Positions 27,330-35,647 of a stretch of 64,000 nucleotides of DNA are shown here, in pieces. The notes under the pieces are model-generated. The model searched no databases, had not been told where the DNA came from, and saw nothing but the letters and a program-made list of their open reading frames with translations. The stretch comes from Pseudomonas sp. p1(2021b) (GTDB lineage Bacteria; Pseudomonadota; Gammaproteobacteria; Pseudomonadales; Pseudomonadaceae): assembly GCF_020151015.1 (NCBI RefSeq), contig NZ_CP083746.1:1207001-1271000 (forward strand), written 5' to 3'. The position numbers and the translations under genes are program-made. The first letter of the stretch is position 1, and every line of letters begins with the position of its first letter.

Positions 27330-27487
27330 ATTTCTGAACGAACCCCATAAACCCCGGGGTGTCGAAGAAAGGGCAGCCCACCGACGCAAAACGTTTGCGG
27401 TTCTGAAACAGCTGTGTAAAAAACGCCCGATCTGAGCCAGACCCTTGCCCAGTGGGCGCCTCGCGTCGGAAACTGCCCCCTGTTCAC

Positions 27488-27518
27488 AAGGTTATCCACA
27501 ATAAATGTGGATAACCTT
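27488..27518. promoter_or_regulatory. Two inverted DnaA boxes (perfect 13-bp inverted repeat)
   Basis: AAGGTTATCCACA and TGTGGATAACCTT are perfect inverted copies separated by ATAAA. Each arm contains TTATCCACA, the strict DnaA-box consensus. The repeat ends 21 bp before the DUF1232 start. It could bind DnaA as a regulatory or titration site, or form a hairpin in the mRNA leader. Confidence 0.6.
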
Positions 27519-27539
27519 CCCTGCCGATATGGAGGCCCC

Positions 27540-27980
27540 ATGAGCGCACCCTGGAATTTCGCCCGCTTCCTGCCCCTGGCCGAGCGCCTGCTCAGCCGCG
27601 GTCGGCTGCCGGCCTTGCTGTTCGCCGTGGCCCGCAAAGGCCCCAAGCTTGGCCAGCTGCGGGAGGACGTCCGTTTGCTCCAAGGCCTGTGCCTGGCGTG
27701 GTGGCGTGGCGAATACCGCGCCATCAGCCCCAAGGCGCTGGTCACGGTGGTGGCGGGCCTGCTGTATTTCGTCAGCCCCCTGGATGCCATTCCCGACTGG
27801 CTGCTGGGGGTTGGCTTCCTCGACGACATTGCCGTATTGGGCTGGGTACTCAAGGCCGTGGGCGATGAATTGAACCGCTTCAAGGCCTGGCGCGACAACC
27901 AGGCACCCGAGCGCTTGCGGGTGGTCGAACGCCTGCCGGACACCCCCGAAGCCCTGCGCCTGGAGCGCGGAGCGCCCTGA
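27540..27980 (+). CDS. YkvA family (DUF1232) membrane protein
   Basis: 146 residues from ATG 27540 with GGAGG upstream. The DUF1232 core is clear: VAGLLYFVSPLDAIPDWLLG followed by GFLDDIAVLGWVLKAVGDEL. In these proteins the core forms one or two membrane-associated helices with conserved SPxDxxPD residues. The biochemical role is unknown. The gene stands behind the inverted DnaA boxes and before the XRE pair. Confidence 0.82.
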   Translation: MSAPWNFARFLPLAERLLSRGRLPALLFAVARKGPKLGQLREDVRLLQGLCLAWWRGEYRAISPKALVTVVAGLLYFVSPLDAIPDWLLGVGFLDDIAVLGWVLKAVGDELNRFKAWRDNQAPERLRVVERLPDTPEALRLERGAP

Positions 27981-28016
27981 AATCGCCTCAGCCGCGCATA
28001 CGCCCGCGCTTGGACA

Positions 28017-28062
28017 TATAATTGGCATAAGGATTATGCCTACGGATTACATGCAGTAATCC
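28017..28062. promoter_or_regulatory. Promoter and two operator-like inverted repeats before XRE gene
   Basis: TATAAT (28017-28022) is a consensus -10. Just after it lie GCATAA-GGA-TTATGC (28025-28039) and GGATTAC-ATGCA-GTAATCC (28044-28062), two perfect inverted repeats sharing the GGATTA core. They cover the likely transcription start and leader of the XRE gene at 28079, a position suited to autorepression. Confidence 0.6.
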
Positions 28063-28078
28063 TACGTAAGGGGGTTGT

Positions 28079-28417
28079 ATGGGTATTCAGGTCATCAGCC
28101 GGGACGGTCAGCCCGAGTATGCCGTGGTTCCGTGGGAACAGTACCAGGCACTGCTCAAGGCCGCGGGGCAGGCACCTGCCGAGGCACCAACGAACGAACC
28201 TGCAGTCGCCGCCGAGGCCCCGGCCTTGGTGGCATTGAGCGAATTGACACGCCTGCGCCAGGCCAAGGGCCTGGCGCCCGAGCAATTGGCGCGCAATGTC
28301 GGCATCAGCCCGGCCTACCTGGCGATGATCGAGGCCGGGGAGCGCCAGCCGGATGCGGCGATCCTGCGCAGCCTGGCCTGGCACCTGGGCGTCGCTGGCT
28401 GGAGCGAGCCGTCATGA
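28079..28417 (+). CDS. XRE-family HTH regulator
   Basis: 112 residues. An N-terminal YEFM/PHD-like strand (GIQVISRDGQPEYAVVPWEQYQ) and an Ala/Pro linker are followed by a Cro/CI HTH at ~52-108 (LRQAKGLAPEQLARNVGISPAYLAMIEAG). The N-terminal part resembles antitoxin-type proteins that keep a bound partner, with the HTH giving operator binding. GGGGG lies before the ATG. The stop overlaps the start of the next gene (ATGA), so the two proteins are made together. Confidence 0.78.
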   Translation: MGIQVISRDGQPEYAVVPWEQYQALLKAAGQAPAEAPTNEPAVAAEAPALVALSELTRLRQAKGLAPEQLARNVGISPAYLAMIEAGERQPDAAILRSLAWHLGVAGWSEPS

Positions 28418-28782
28418 GCCAGGTCAGGATCAGCCGCCAGCATTGGGACAACCTGTTGAACGAGCTCGATCTGGCCCGTCGCCAACGCCACCTGCTGACC
28501 TATCGCGCGTTGATCGAACGCCTGCAATTGCCCAGCCCGGCGATGCAGACCCTTACCGCTGCCCTGGAATACCTGGCCGTGCTCGACGCCCGGGCCGAGC
28601 AGCCGCTGCGCAGCTCGCTGGTGATCAGCCAAGGGGCCAGCCGCCTGCCACGCACCGGCTTCTTCGAATGCGTCGAGCGCCTGGGGCGCTTCTCGGGGCC
28701 GGTCGATGGGCTCGAGGCAGCATCCTGGCATGCCTCGGAAGTGGTGCGGGTGTTCGAGTACAGCTATCCGGAACAGGCCTGA
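28414..28782 (+). CDS. Hypothetical partner of the XRE regulator, 122 aa
   Basis: The start overlaps the XRE stop by 4 bp (ATGA). The protein is soluble: an N-terminal helical region (QHWDNLLNELDLARRQRHLL, TYRALIERLQLPSPAMQTL) and a C-terminal half with SRLPRTGFFECVERLGRF and aromatic residues near the end (VVRVFEYSYPEQ). No family was recognised with confidence. The N-terminal helices resemble a small winged-helix or DNA-associated domain, and the pairing with an autoregulated XRE gene suggests a regulatory or toxin-antitoxin-like unit, although no known toxin motif is visible. Confidence 0.6.
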   Translation: MSQVRISRQHWDNLLNELDLARRQRHLLTYRALIERLQLPSPAMQTLTAALEYLAVLDARAEQPLRSSLVISQGASRLPRTGFFECVERLGRFSGPVDGLEAASWHASEVVRVFEYSYPEQA

Positions 28783-28800
28783 GCCCGGGGCTGTTTCGCA

Positions 28801-28968
28801 GCCTATCGCCGGCAAGCCGGCTCCCACCTTTCCTGCGCTGTTTTCAGCGACACCGCCATACTGTGGGAACTGATTTGCCAGAGAGTGGGCCGGGCAGTTG
28901 CTCCCACCAGGCCGCTCCAGTAAAGCGCGATCCCTGTGGGAGCCGGCTTGCCGGCGATAGGGCGTAAC
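28801..28968. repeat. REP-like pair, GCCGGCTTGCCGGC subtype
   Basis: ATCGCCGGCAAGCCGGCTCC (near 28805) and its inverted copy GGAGCCGGCTTGCCGGCGAT (28939-28958) flank about 110 bp without a gene. This is a distinct REP subtype from the GGGCTTGTCCC copies. Confidence 0.7.
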
Positions 28969-29046
28969 ACCCCACTGCGCAAAAAGGTCCACATAAAAAA
29001 GGGGCGGACATGAAAATGTCCGCCCCTGTTTGCCAACGCAGTTACC

Positions 29047-31128
29047 TCAGTGCTTGGCCACCTGCGCGTTCAAGCTCAGGTAGTCGAGCAGGATGCGCCC
29101 GGTCTCGGCCAGGTAGGCGTCGTCCTCAGGCTTGGTGTCCTCGTCCTCCACCGGCAGGGCATCCTCGTCTTCTTTCTTCAGCTCCTTGAGCGGTTCCTCG
29201 CCCTTGGCCTTGCGACGGACGTTCTCCAGCGCCAGTTGCTTGGCCTCGATTTCATCGTGGCGTGCGCGGCGCTCCTGCTCGTTGAGGCTGACGGTCTTCT
29301 CGTTCATCAGCTTCTGGGTCAGGGCCAGGCGGTCGCGGATGTAGGCGAATTCCGGGTCCTTGGCGCTGCGTGCGTCATGACGGGCCTTGAGCTCGGCCAG
29401 GAACGGCTTGAACGGGTCGACCGCAGGGCGCACCACCGGGCGGATGGTATCCCACGGCATGGCTTCGGGCAGGGCGCTCTCGCCGATTTCCTTGGTGTCG
29501 ATGATCGATGGGTAGTCGATGTCCGGCAGCACGCCCTGGTGTTGGGTGCTCTGCCCGGAGACCCGGTAGAACTTGGCCAGGGTCAGCTTCAGCTCGCCAT
29601 GGTTGAGCGGCTGGATGGTCTGCACGGTGCCTTTGCCGAAGGTCTGGCCGCCGATGATCAGCGCGCGGTGGTAGTCCTGCATGGCGCCGGCGAAGATCTC
29701 CGAGGCCGAGGCCGAGAGGCGGTTGACCAGCAGCGCCAATGGGCCCTTGTAGAAGGCGCCGGGGTTCTCGTCCTCGAGCACGTCGACGCGGCCATCGCTG
29801 TTGCGCACCAGCACGGTCGGGCCTTTCTCGATGAACAGGCTGGTCAGTTCGGTGGCTTCCTGCAGGGAGCCGCCGCCGTTGTTGCGCAGGTCGATGACCA
29901 CGCCGTCGACCTTTTCCTTCTGCAGCTCGGTGAGCAGCTTCTTCACGTCGCGTGTGGTGCTCTTGTAGTCAGGGTCACCTGCACGGTAGGCCTTGAAGTC
30001 CAGGTAGAAGGCCGGGATCTCGATGATGCCCAGCTTGTAGTCGCGCCCGTCCTGCTTGAGCTTGAGCACCGACTTCTTGGCAGCCTGCTCCTCGAGCTTG
30101 ACCGCTTCGCGCGTGATCGACACCACTTTGCTGGTCTGGTCGTTCGGCGCATTGCTGGCCGGGATGATTTCCAGGCGGACCACCGAGCCTTTCGGGCCGC
30201 GGATCAGCTTGACCACTTCGTCCAGGCGCCAGCCGACCACGTCGACCATTTCCTTGTCGCCCTGGGCCACGCCGATGATCTTGTCGGCCGGCGCCACTTG
30301 CTTGGTCTTGGCCGCCGGGCCTGCCGGCACCAGGCGCACGATCTTGACCTGGTCGTTGTCGCTCTGCAGCACCGCACCGATGCCTTCGAGCGACAGGCTC
30401 ATGTTGATGTCGAAGTTTTCCGCGTTGTCCGGCGACAGGTAGTTGGTGTGCGGGTCGTAGGACTGGGCGAAGGTATTGATGTAGGCCTGGAAGATGTCCT
30501 CGGCACGGGTCTGGTCCAGGCGCGACAGCTGGTTCTTGTAGCGCTTGGTCAGGGTTTCCTGGATCTGCTTGGGATCCTTGCCGGCGAGCTTCTGGCGCAG
30601 CACCTCGTCCTTGACGCGCTTGCGCCACAGGTCGTCGAGCTCGGCCTCGTTCTTCATCCAGGGCGCATCCTCGCGGTCGACCAGCAAGGTTTCCTTGGTG
30701 GTGAAGTCCATCTTGTCGACGCCTTTGGCCAGTTCGGCCAGGGCGAAGTCCAGGCGCGACTTCACCCGGTCCAGATAGCGCTTGTAGATGGTGAAGCCAG
30801 GTTCGAGGTTGCCGCTCTTGAGGAAGTCGTCGAACTGGGTCTTCCACTTGTCGAACTGGGCGATGTCGGTGGCGGTGAAGTAGCTGCGCGAGGGGTCGAG
30901 CAGCTTGATGTAGCTGTCGTAGATGATGATCGAACGGGCATCGTCCAGCGGCGGCTTGCTGTAGTGGTGGCGCTTGAGCAGCTCCACCACGTTCAGGCTG
31001 GCGACGATTTCGTCACGGTCAGGCTGCAGGCTGTCCCACTTGTTGGCGGCCGCCGCATTGCCACCGAGCGTGAGGCTGCCGAGGCCGATCAGGAGGGCGA
31101 GGGCAGTGCTGGGCAGGAAATGCTTCAT
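29047..31128 (-). CDS. prc: Carboxy-terminal processing (tail-specific) protease Prc
   Basis: 693 residues from ATG 31128 (signal peptide KHFLPSTALALLIGLGSLTL); an upstream ATG at 31161 would add 11 residues and cannot be excluded. The PDZ domain (residues ~230-320) and S41 peptidase domain have the catalytic Ser in NRLSASASEIFAGA and Lys in GGQTFGKGTVQ. The long C-terminal charged region (KAKGEEPLKELKKEDED) is usual for Prc. The periplasmic protease trims or degrades proteins with hydrophobic C-termini, including lytic enzymes and the anti-sigma factor MucA under some conditions. Confidence 0.92.
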   Translation of the reverse strand: MKHFLPSTALALLIGLGSLTLGGNAAAANKWDSLQPDRDEIVASLNVVELLKRHHYSKPPLDDARSIIIYDSYIKLLDPSRSYFTATDIAQFDKWKTQFDDFLKSGNLEPGFTIYKRYLDRVKSRLDFALAELAKGVDKMDFTTKETLLVDREDAPWMKNEAELDDLWRKRVKDEVLRQKLAGKDPKQIQETLTKRYKNQLSRLDQTRAEDIFQAYINTFAQSYDPHTNYLSPDNAENFDINMSLSLEGIGAVLQSDNDQVKIVRLVPAGPAAKTKQVAPADKIIGVAQGDKEMVDVVGWRLDEVVKLIRGPKGSVVRLEIIPASNAPNDQTSKVVSITREAVKLEEQAAKKSVLKLKQDGRDYKLGIIEIPAFYLDFKAYRAGDPDYKSTTRDVKKLLTELQKEKVDGVVIDLRNNGGGSLQEATELTSLFIEKGPTVLVRNSDGRVDVLEDENPGAFYKGPLALLVNRLSASASEIFAGAMQDYHRALIIGGQTFGKGTVQTIQPLNHGELKLTLAKFYRVSGQSTQHQGVLPDIDYPSIIDTKEIGESALPEAMPWDTIRPVVRPAVDPFKPFLAELKARHDARSAKDPEFAYIRDRLALTQKLMNEKTVSLNEQERRARHDEIEAKQLALENVRRKAKGEEPLKELKKEDEDALPVEDEDTKPEDDAYLAETGRILLDYLSLNAQVAKH

Positions 31129-31270
31129 GCTGATTCGACGTAAAGGCAATTGATCACGCATAGTAGGCCGTCTTTTCCGTTCGCCGGTTCCACAAGAGCC
31201 GGACGCATACTGCAAAAAGCCCGGGACATGGCGATCCCGGGCTCAGTCATGACTCAACTATGGAGGCACT

Positions 31271-32233
31271 GTGAAGGCATTGCAAGGCGTTGACGGACAT
31301 GTGGCCTGGGTCGAAGCCGAGCGCCCGACCTGTGACGCAGGCCAGGTGCGTATTCGTGTGGCCGCAGCGGGACTCAACCGCGCCGACCTGCTGCAGATGA
31401 AAGGCCTGTACCCGCCGCCGCCAGGCGCGAGCCCCTACATGGGCCTGGAGTGCGCCGGGGTGGTCGAGGAAGTGGGTGCAGGCGCCGACTGGCGGGTGGG
31501 CGACCGGGTCTGCGCGCTGTTGGCCAGCGGCGCCATGGCCGAGGAAGTGGTGGTCGATGCGCGCCATGTGCTGCCGGTGCCCGAAGGCCTGAGCCTGCAC
31601 GAGGCGGCGGCGCTGCCCGAGGTGTATGCCACGGCCTGGCTGAACATCTTCCAGCTGGGCGCGGTGAAGGCCGGCGAGAAGGTGCTGGTGCACGCAGGCG
31701 CCAGTGGCGTCGGCTCGGCGGCGATCCAGCTGTGCAAGGCATTCGGCAACCCGGTGTGGGTCAGTGTCGGCTCGCAGGATCGCCTGGCCTACTGCCAGGC
31801 GCTGGGGGCTGCCGGTGGCGTGGTGCGCAACGAGAACCTGGACGAGCTGAAGGCGTTCGGGCCGTTCGATGTGATCCTCGACCCGGTGGGCGCCAGCTAT
31901 GGGCAAATGAACCTCGAATTGCTGGCCCGCGATGGGCGCTGGGTGATCATCGGCCTGATGGGCGGGCGCAAGGTCGAGCTGGACTTGGCGCAGGTGCTGG
32001 CCAAGCGGGCGCAGGTCACCGGCTCGACCTTGCGTAATCGCAGCGATGAATTCAAGGGCGAGCTGCTGCGCGAGCTGGTGCAGCAGGTGTGGCCGTTGTT
32101 CGGCGAAGGGCGGCTGTCGCCGCAGTTGGTGGACACCTACCCGGTGGCGTTCGCCGAGGCGGCGTATGCGGAGCTGGCGAGCAACCAGGTGTCGGGCAAG
32201 CTGGTGCTGGTGATCGATCCTGGTTTGGCTTGA
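31271..32233 (+). CDS. Zinc-type alcohol dehydrogenase/quinone oxidoreductase (QOR/PIG3 group)
   Basis: 320 residues with a GTG start at 31271 and GGAGG upstream. The GroES-like N-terminal fold (AAGLNRADLLQMKGLYPPPP) and the NADPH Rossmann motif (VLVHAGASGVGSAAIQLCKA) are those of the PIG3/QOR group of medium-chain reductases, which lack catalytic zinc. It reduces quinones or enones with NADPH in the cytoplasm. It is divergent from prc. Confidence 0.88.
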   Translation: MKALQGVDGHVAWVEAERPTCDAGQVRIRVAAAGLNRADLLQMKGLYPPPPGASPYMGLECAGVVEEVGAGADWRVGDRVCALLASGAMAEEVVVDARHVLPVPEGLSLHEAAALPEVYATAWLNIFQLGAVKAGEKVLVHAGASGVGSAAIQLCKAFGNPVWVSVGSQDRLAYCQALGAAGGVVRNENLDELKAFGPFDVILDPVGASYGQMNLELLARDGRWVIIGLMGGRKVELDLAQVLAKRAQVTGSTLRNRSDEFKGELLRELVQQVWPLFGEGRLSPQLVDTYPVAFAEAAYAELASNQVSGKLVLVIDPGLA

Positions 32234-32245
32234 GATTGCTGGGGC

Positions 32246-32360
32246 TGCTTTGCAGCCCTTTCGCGGCACAAGGCCGCTCCTACAGGGCGACGCGATCCCG
32301 TCAGGGCGACGCGATCCTGTGTAGGAGCGGCCTCGTGCCGCGAAAGGGGCGCAAAGCGCC
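32246..32360. repeat. REP pair, GGCCTTGTGCC subtype
   Basis: CTTTCGCGGCACAAGGCCGC (32259-32278) and a nearly inverted copy TAGGAGCGGCCTCGTGCCGC, with an inner tandem repeat CAGGGCGACGCGATCC present twice. Located between convergent genes, it probably ends both transcripts. Confidence 0.78.
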
Positions 32361-32369
32361 CCCGGGATC

Positions 32370-33023
32370 TCAGCTCCAGCTCAGAATCGGCCAGCCATTG
32401 ACTTCGGCATGCTCGCGCAGCACCGGGTCCGGGTTGACCACATGGGGGTAGTCCACCTTCAGCAACAACGGCAGGTCGTTGCGCGAGTCGGAATAGAAAC
32501 TCGCCCCTTCCAGGTTTTCCTGCTCCTGGTCCAGCCACTCCAGCAGGCGAGTGATCTTGCCCTCGCGGTAGGTCAGCACCCCATGGGTCTTGCCGGTATA
32601 CACCCCGTTCACCGCCTCCAGCTCGATCGCCAGGTATTCGTCCACCCCCAGGCGCGCTGCGATCGGCCCGACCAGGTGGGTGCCCGAGGCGGAGATGATC
32701 AGGATCCGGTCACCGCGCTTGCGGTGCTCGGCGATACAGCGGCAGGCGTCGCCATAGATGATCGGCTCGATCACATCCTCGACCCAGGGCTCGACCAGGT
32801 GCTCCACCTCCTCGAGGGTGCGCCCGGCAATCGGCTCCAGGCTGAAGGCCATGTACTCTTCCATCTTCAGGTGGCCCTTGCCGTAGGCCTCCATCAGCTC
32901 CTGGTCGCGGCGCAGGAATGCCTTGCCGTCCACCCAGCCCAGCTGGGCCATCTGTTTGCTCCACAACGAGGCGCAGTCGCCGTGGATGAGGGTTTCGTCA
33001 AGATCGAATATTGCCAATGCCAT
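32370..33023 (-). CDS. HAD-IB family phosphatase (SerB-like)
   Basis: 217 residues. HAD motif I is FDLDETLIHGD (Asp7 nucleophile, Asp9), motif II is LIISASGTHLVGP, and motif IV is SFYSDSRNDLPLL. The cap is the helical C1 type of phosphoserine-phosphatase-like enzymes. It is the last gene of the ABC importer operon, 12 bp after the ATPase gene, so it likely removes phosphate from an imported or processed substrate rather than making serine. Confidence 0.82.
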   Translation of the reverse strand: MALAIFDLDETLIHGDCASLWSKQMAQLGWVDGKAFLRRDQELMEAYGKGHLKMEEYMAFSLEPIAGRTLEEVEHLVEPWVEDVIEPIIYGDACRCIAEHRKRGDRILIISASGTHLVGPIAARLGVDEYLAIELEAVNGVYTGKTHGVLTYREGKITRLLEWLDQEQENLEGASFYSDSRNDLPLLLKVDYPHVVNPDPVLREHAEVNGWPILSWS

Positions 33024-33035
33024 TGCGTTGTTCTC

Positions 33036-34025
33036 CTAGGCCACTTCTCGTAGCGCCGTGGGGTCGATCGACAAGGATACCCGCTGCCCGTCGGCGTGCA
33101 GGTCGGCCGACGAGCGATTGAGCACGTCCACCACCAGTTCCACGCCACGCACTTCTACCCGATAGCGAATGACGTTGCCCAGCAGGCTGTGGCTGCGTAC
33201 CTGGGCATCCAGCTCACCTTCCAGGCGCAGGCTGATGGCTTCCGGGCGGATCGCCAGGCGGCTGGTCACCGGGCGCTGCAGCAGGCGGCTGGCGGTATCG
33301 GGCTCGAGCAGGTTGTAGTTGCCGATGAAGCCTGCGGCGAACAGGTCCACGGGCGCGGTATAGAGGGTTTCGGCATCGCCGCTCTGGACGATGCGCCCCT
33401 GGTTCATCAGGAAGATGCGGTCGGACATCGTCAGCGCCTCTTCCTGGTCATGGGTGACGAAGATGGTGGTCAGGCCCAGCTCGCGCTGGATGGCGCGGAT
33501 CTGCTCGCGCAGGTGCTTACGGATGCGTGCATCCAGGGCCGACAGCGGTTCGTCGAGCAGCAGCAGGCGCGGGCGGGTCACCAGCGAGCGGGCCAGGGCC
33601 ACGCGCTGGCACTGCCCGCCCGACAGTTGATGCGGGTAGCGCCCGGCGAAGCTGGAAAGCTCCACCAGCGCCAGGGCCTCGCGCACCCGCGCCAGGCTTT
33701 CGTCGGCCTGGATCTTCTGCATGCGCAGACCGAAGGCGACATTCTGCTCCACGGTCATGTTGGGGAACAGCGCATAGCTCTGGAACACCATGCCGATGCC
33801 GCGTTTCTGCGGGCTGAGCGGCACCAGGTCATGGCCGTCGAGCAGGATGCGGCCGCTGTCCACCGGGGTCAGCCCGGCGATGCAGCGCAGCAGGGTCGAC
33901 TTGCCGCAACCGGAAGGGCCGAGCAGGGTGACGAACTCGCCGCGTTCGATCTGGCAGTCGATGTCATGGAACACCGGGTTGCCGGCGTAGCTTTTGTGCA
34001 GTTTCTGTACGCTGACGAAGCTCAT
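33036..34025 (-). CDS. ABC importer ATPase (PhnT/PotA-like)
   Basis: 329 residues. Walker A is LLGPSGCGKSTLLR, the signature is LSGGQCQRVALARS, Walker B is RLLLLDEPLSALDARI, with H-loop FVTHDQEE. A C-terminal TOBE-type domain follows from about residue 245. The subclass serves spermidine/putrescine, iron and 2-aminoethylphosphonate importers. The start is 1 bp after the permease stop on the minus strand, so it is translated with the permeases. Confidence 0.88.
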   Translation of the reverse strand: MSFVSVQKLHKSYAGNPVFHDIDCQIERGEFVTLLGPSGCGKSTLLRCIAGLTPVDSGRILLDGHDLVPLSPQKRGIGMVFQSYALFPNMTVEQNVAFGLRMQKIQADESLARVREALALVELSSFAGRYPHQLSGGQCQRVALARSLVTRPRLLLLDEPLSALDARIRKHLREQIRAIQRELGLTTIFVTHDQEEALTMSDRIFLMNQGRIVQSGDAETLYTAPVDLFAAGFIGNYNLLEPDTASRLLQRPVTSRLAIRPEAISLRLEGELDAQVRSHSLLGNVIRYRVEVRGVELVVDVLNRSSADLHADGQRVSLSIDPTALREVA

Positions 34026-34026
34026 G

Positions 34027-34818
34027 TCAGGATTTGTCCTTGTTCAGGCGATTGGCGACCCAGGTCAGCACCAGCACGAAGGCGAAGTAGGAGATTACCA
34101 GTGCGCTGTTGAAATGGCCGCTGCTGTTGCGCATGTTGTTCAGATAGACCTGCAAGGTCTCGTAGCGGGTCCCCACCAGCAGGTTGGCGAACACGAACTC
34201 GCCGAACAGGAACGAGAACGACAGCAGCAGCGCCACCATCAGGCCCTTGCGCAAGTTCGGCAGCACCACCAGCAAGGCTGCCTGCCAGGTGCTGGCCCCC
34301 AGCAGCTGGGCGGCGTCCATCAGGTCGCGCAGGTTGATCGCCTGCAGGTTGTTGGTGATGGCCCGGTACATGAACGGCAAGGCGATGGTGAAGTAGCAGC
34401 CGATGAGGATCCACGGTGTGCCGACCATGGCCATCGGCCCGCTGCCGTACAGCTGCAGCAGGCCCACCGAAGACACCACCGGCGGCACGGCGAAGGGCAG
34501 CAGGATGAGGATGTTCATCAGCGCGTCCAGGCGCGGGAAGTGGTAGTGCACCACGAACAACAGCGGCAGGATCAGCACCACCGACAGCACCAGCGCGCCG
34601 ACGCATACCAGCAGTGACTGGCCGAAGGCCGCCAGGAAGCGCGGTTCGCTCCACAGCGCCAGGTACCACTTGAAGGTCAGGCCGCTGGGCAGCAGGCTCG
34701 CCGACCAGCTGGTGGCCAGGGAATAGAGCAGGGTGCCGGCTAACGGCAGCAGCAGGATGAGGAACAGCAGGTGCACCACCACCCGGTGGTAGAGGTTGCC
34801 GCGAGGTTCAGCGCGCAT
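34027..34818 (-). CDS. ABC importer permease (second)
   Basis: 263 residues with six membrane helices and the EAA-like cytoplasmic loop LMDAAQLLGASTWQAALLVV. It resembles PhnV/PotC-type permeases. It overlaps the preceding permease gene by 11 bp, indicating tight coupling. Together the two permeases form the membrane channel of the importer. Confidence 0.87.
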   Translation of the reverse strand: MRAEPRGNLYHRVVVHLLFLILLLPLAGTLLYSLATSWSASLLPSGLTFKWYLALWSEPRFLAAFGQSLLVCVGALVLSVVLILPLLFVVHYHFPRLDALMNILILLPFAVPPVVSSVGLLQLYGSGPMAMVGTPWILIGCYFTIALPFMYRAITNNLQAINLRDLMDAAQLLGASTWQAALLVVLPNLRKGLMVALLLSFSFLFGEFVFANLLVGTRYETLQVYLNNMRNSSGHFNSALVISYFAFVLVLTWVANRLNKDKS

Positions 34819-35647
34819 GGTAGCTCCTCTTGAGCAGCCATTGATGGACCACCGTGACCAGCGTCATCAACCCCACCAGCACCATCGCCAGGGCGCTGGC
34901 CAGGTTCGGGTCGAGGGTGATGTCGCCGGCCACCAGGGCGGCGATGCGGATCGGCAGCACGTTGAAGTTGCCGGTGGTCAGGGCATAGACCGTGGCATAG
35001 GCGCCCAGAGCGTTGGCCAGCAGGATGACGAAGGTGCCCAGCAGGGCAGGGGCCAGCACTGGCAAGCCGATGTGCCGCCAGTACTGCCAGTGGCTGGCGC
35101 CCAGCAGTGCCGCGGACTCGCGCCAATCTTCACGCAGGGCGTCGAAGGCTGGGTAGAGCAGCAGCACCCCCAGGGGGATCTGGAAATAGGTGTACACCAG
35201 GATCAGGCCGCTCTTGGAATAGATGCTGAAGTCTTCCAACAGGCCGGCCTGCTTGAGCAGCAAGGTCAGCGCACCGTTGAAGCCCAGCAGGATGATGAAG
35301 GCGAATGCCAGCGGCACCCCGGCGAAGTTGCTGGTCATGTTGGCGAAGGCGCTGACGAAGTCGCGCAGGCGCGAGTCCACCTGGCGCAGGGAGTAAGCGC
35401 CGAGGGTGGCGATGACGATGCCGAACAGGCTCGACCAGAAGCTGATCTCCAGGCTGCGCTGCAGCGCCTGCAGGTAGAACTTGGAGGCGAACACCTTGTT
35501 GAAGTTGGCCAGCCCCCAGCCGCTTTCGCTCTGCAGGCTGTTGATGGCCACCCAGGCCAGCGGGGCGATCTGGAACACGATGAAGAACAGGGCGAACGGC
35601 AGCAGGCAGAGCAGGGCCAGGTAGCGGCCGCGAGGGCGGGTATTCAC
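34808..35647 (-). CDS. ABC importer permease (first)
   Basis: 279 residues. The start is the GTG at 35647, which overlaps the stop of the preceding gene (GTGA); the longer frame to 35713 runs back into that gene. Six membrane helices begin with YLALLCLLPFALFFIVFQIA, and the EAA loop is EDWRESAALLGASHWQYWRH. It is PhnU/PotB-like and pairs with the next permease. Confidence 0.87.
   Translation of the reverse strand: MNTRPRGRYLALLCLLPFALFFIVFQIAPLAWVAINSLQSESGWGLANFNKVFASKFYLQALQRSLEISFWSSLFGIVIATLGAYSLRQVDSRLRDFVSAFANMTSNFAGVPLAFAFIILLGFNGALTLLLKQAGLLEDFSIYSKSGLILVYTYFQIPLGVLLLYPAFDALREDWRESAALLGASHWQYWRHIGLPVLAPALLGTFVILLANALGAYATVYALTTGNFNVLPIRIAALVAGDITLDPNLASALAMVLVGLMTLVTVVHQWLLKRSYHAR

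Noticed and set aside
27488..27518. Replication origin at the inverted DnaA boxes
   Set aside because: Only two boxes, no AT-rich unwinding region, and no dnaA, dnaN or parAB genes nearby. A regulatory or titration site is more likely.
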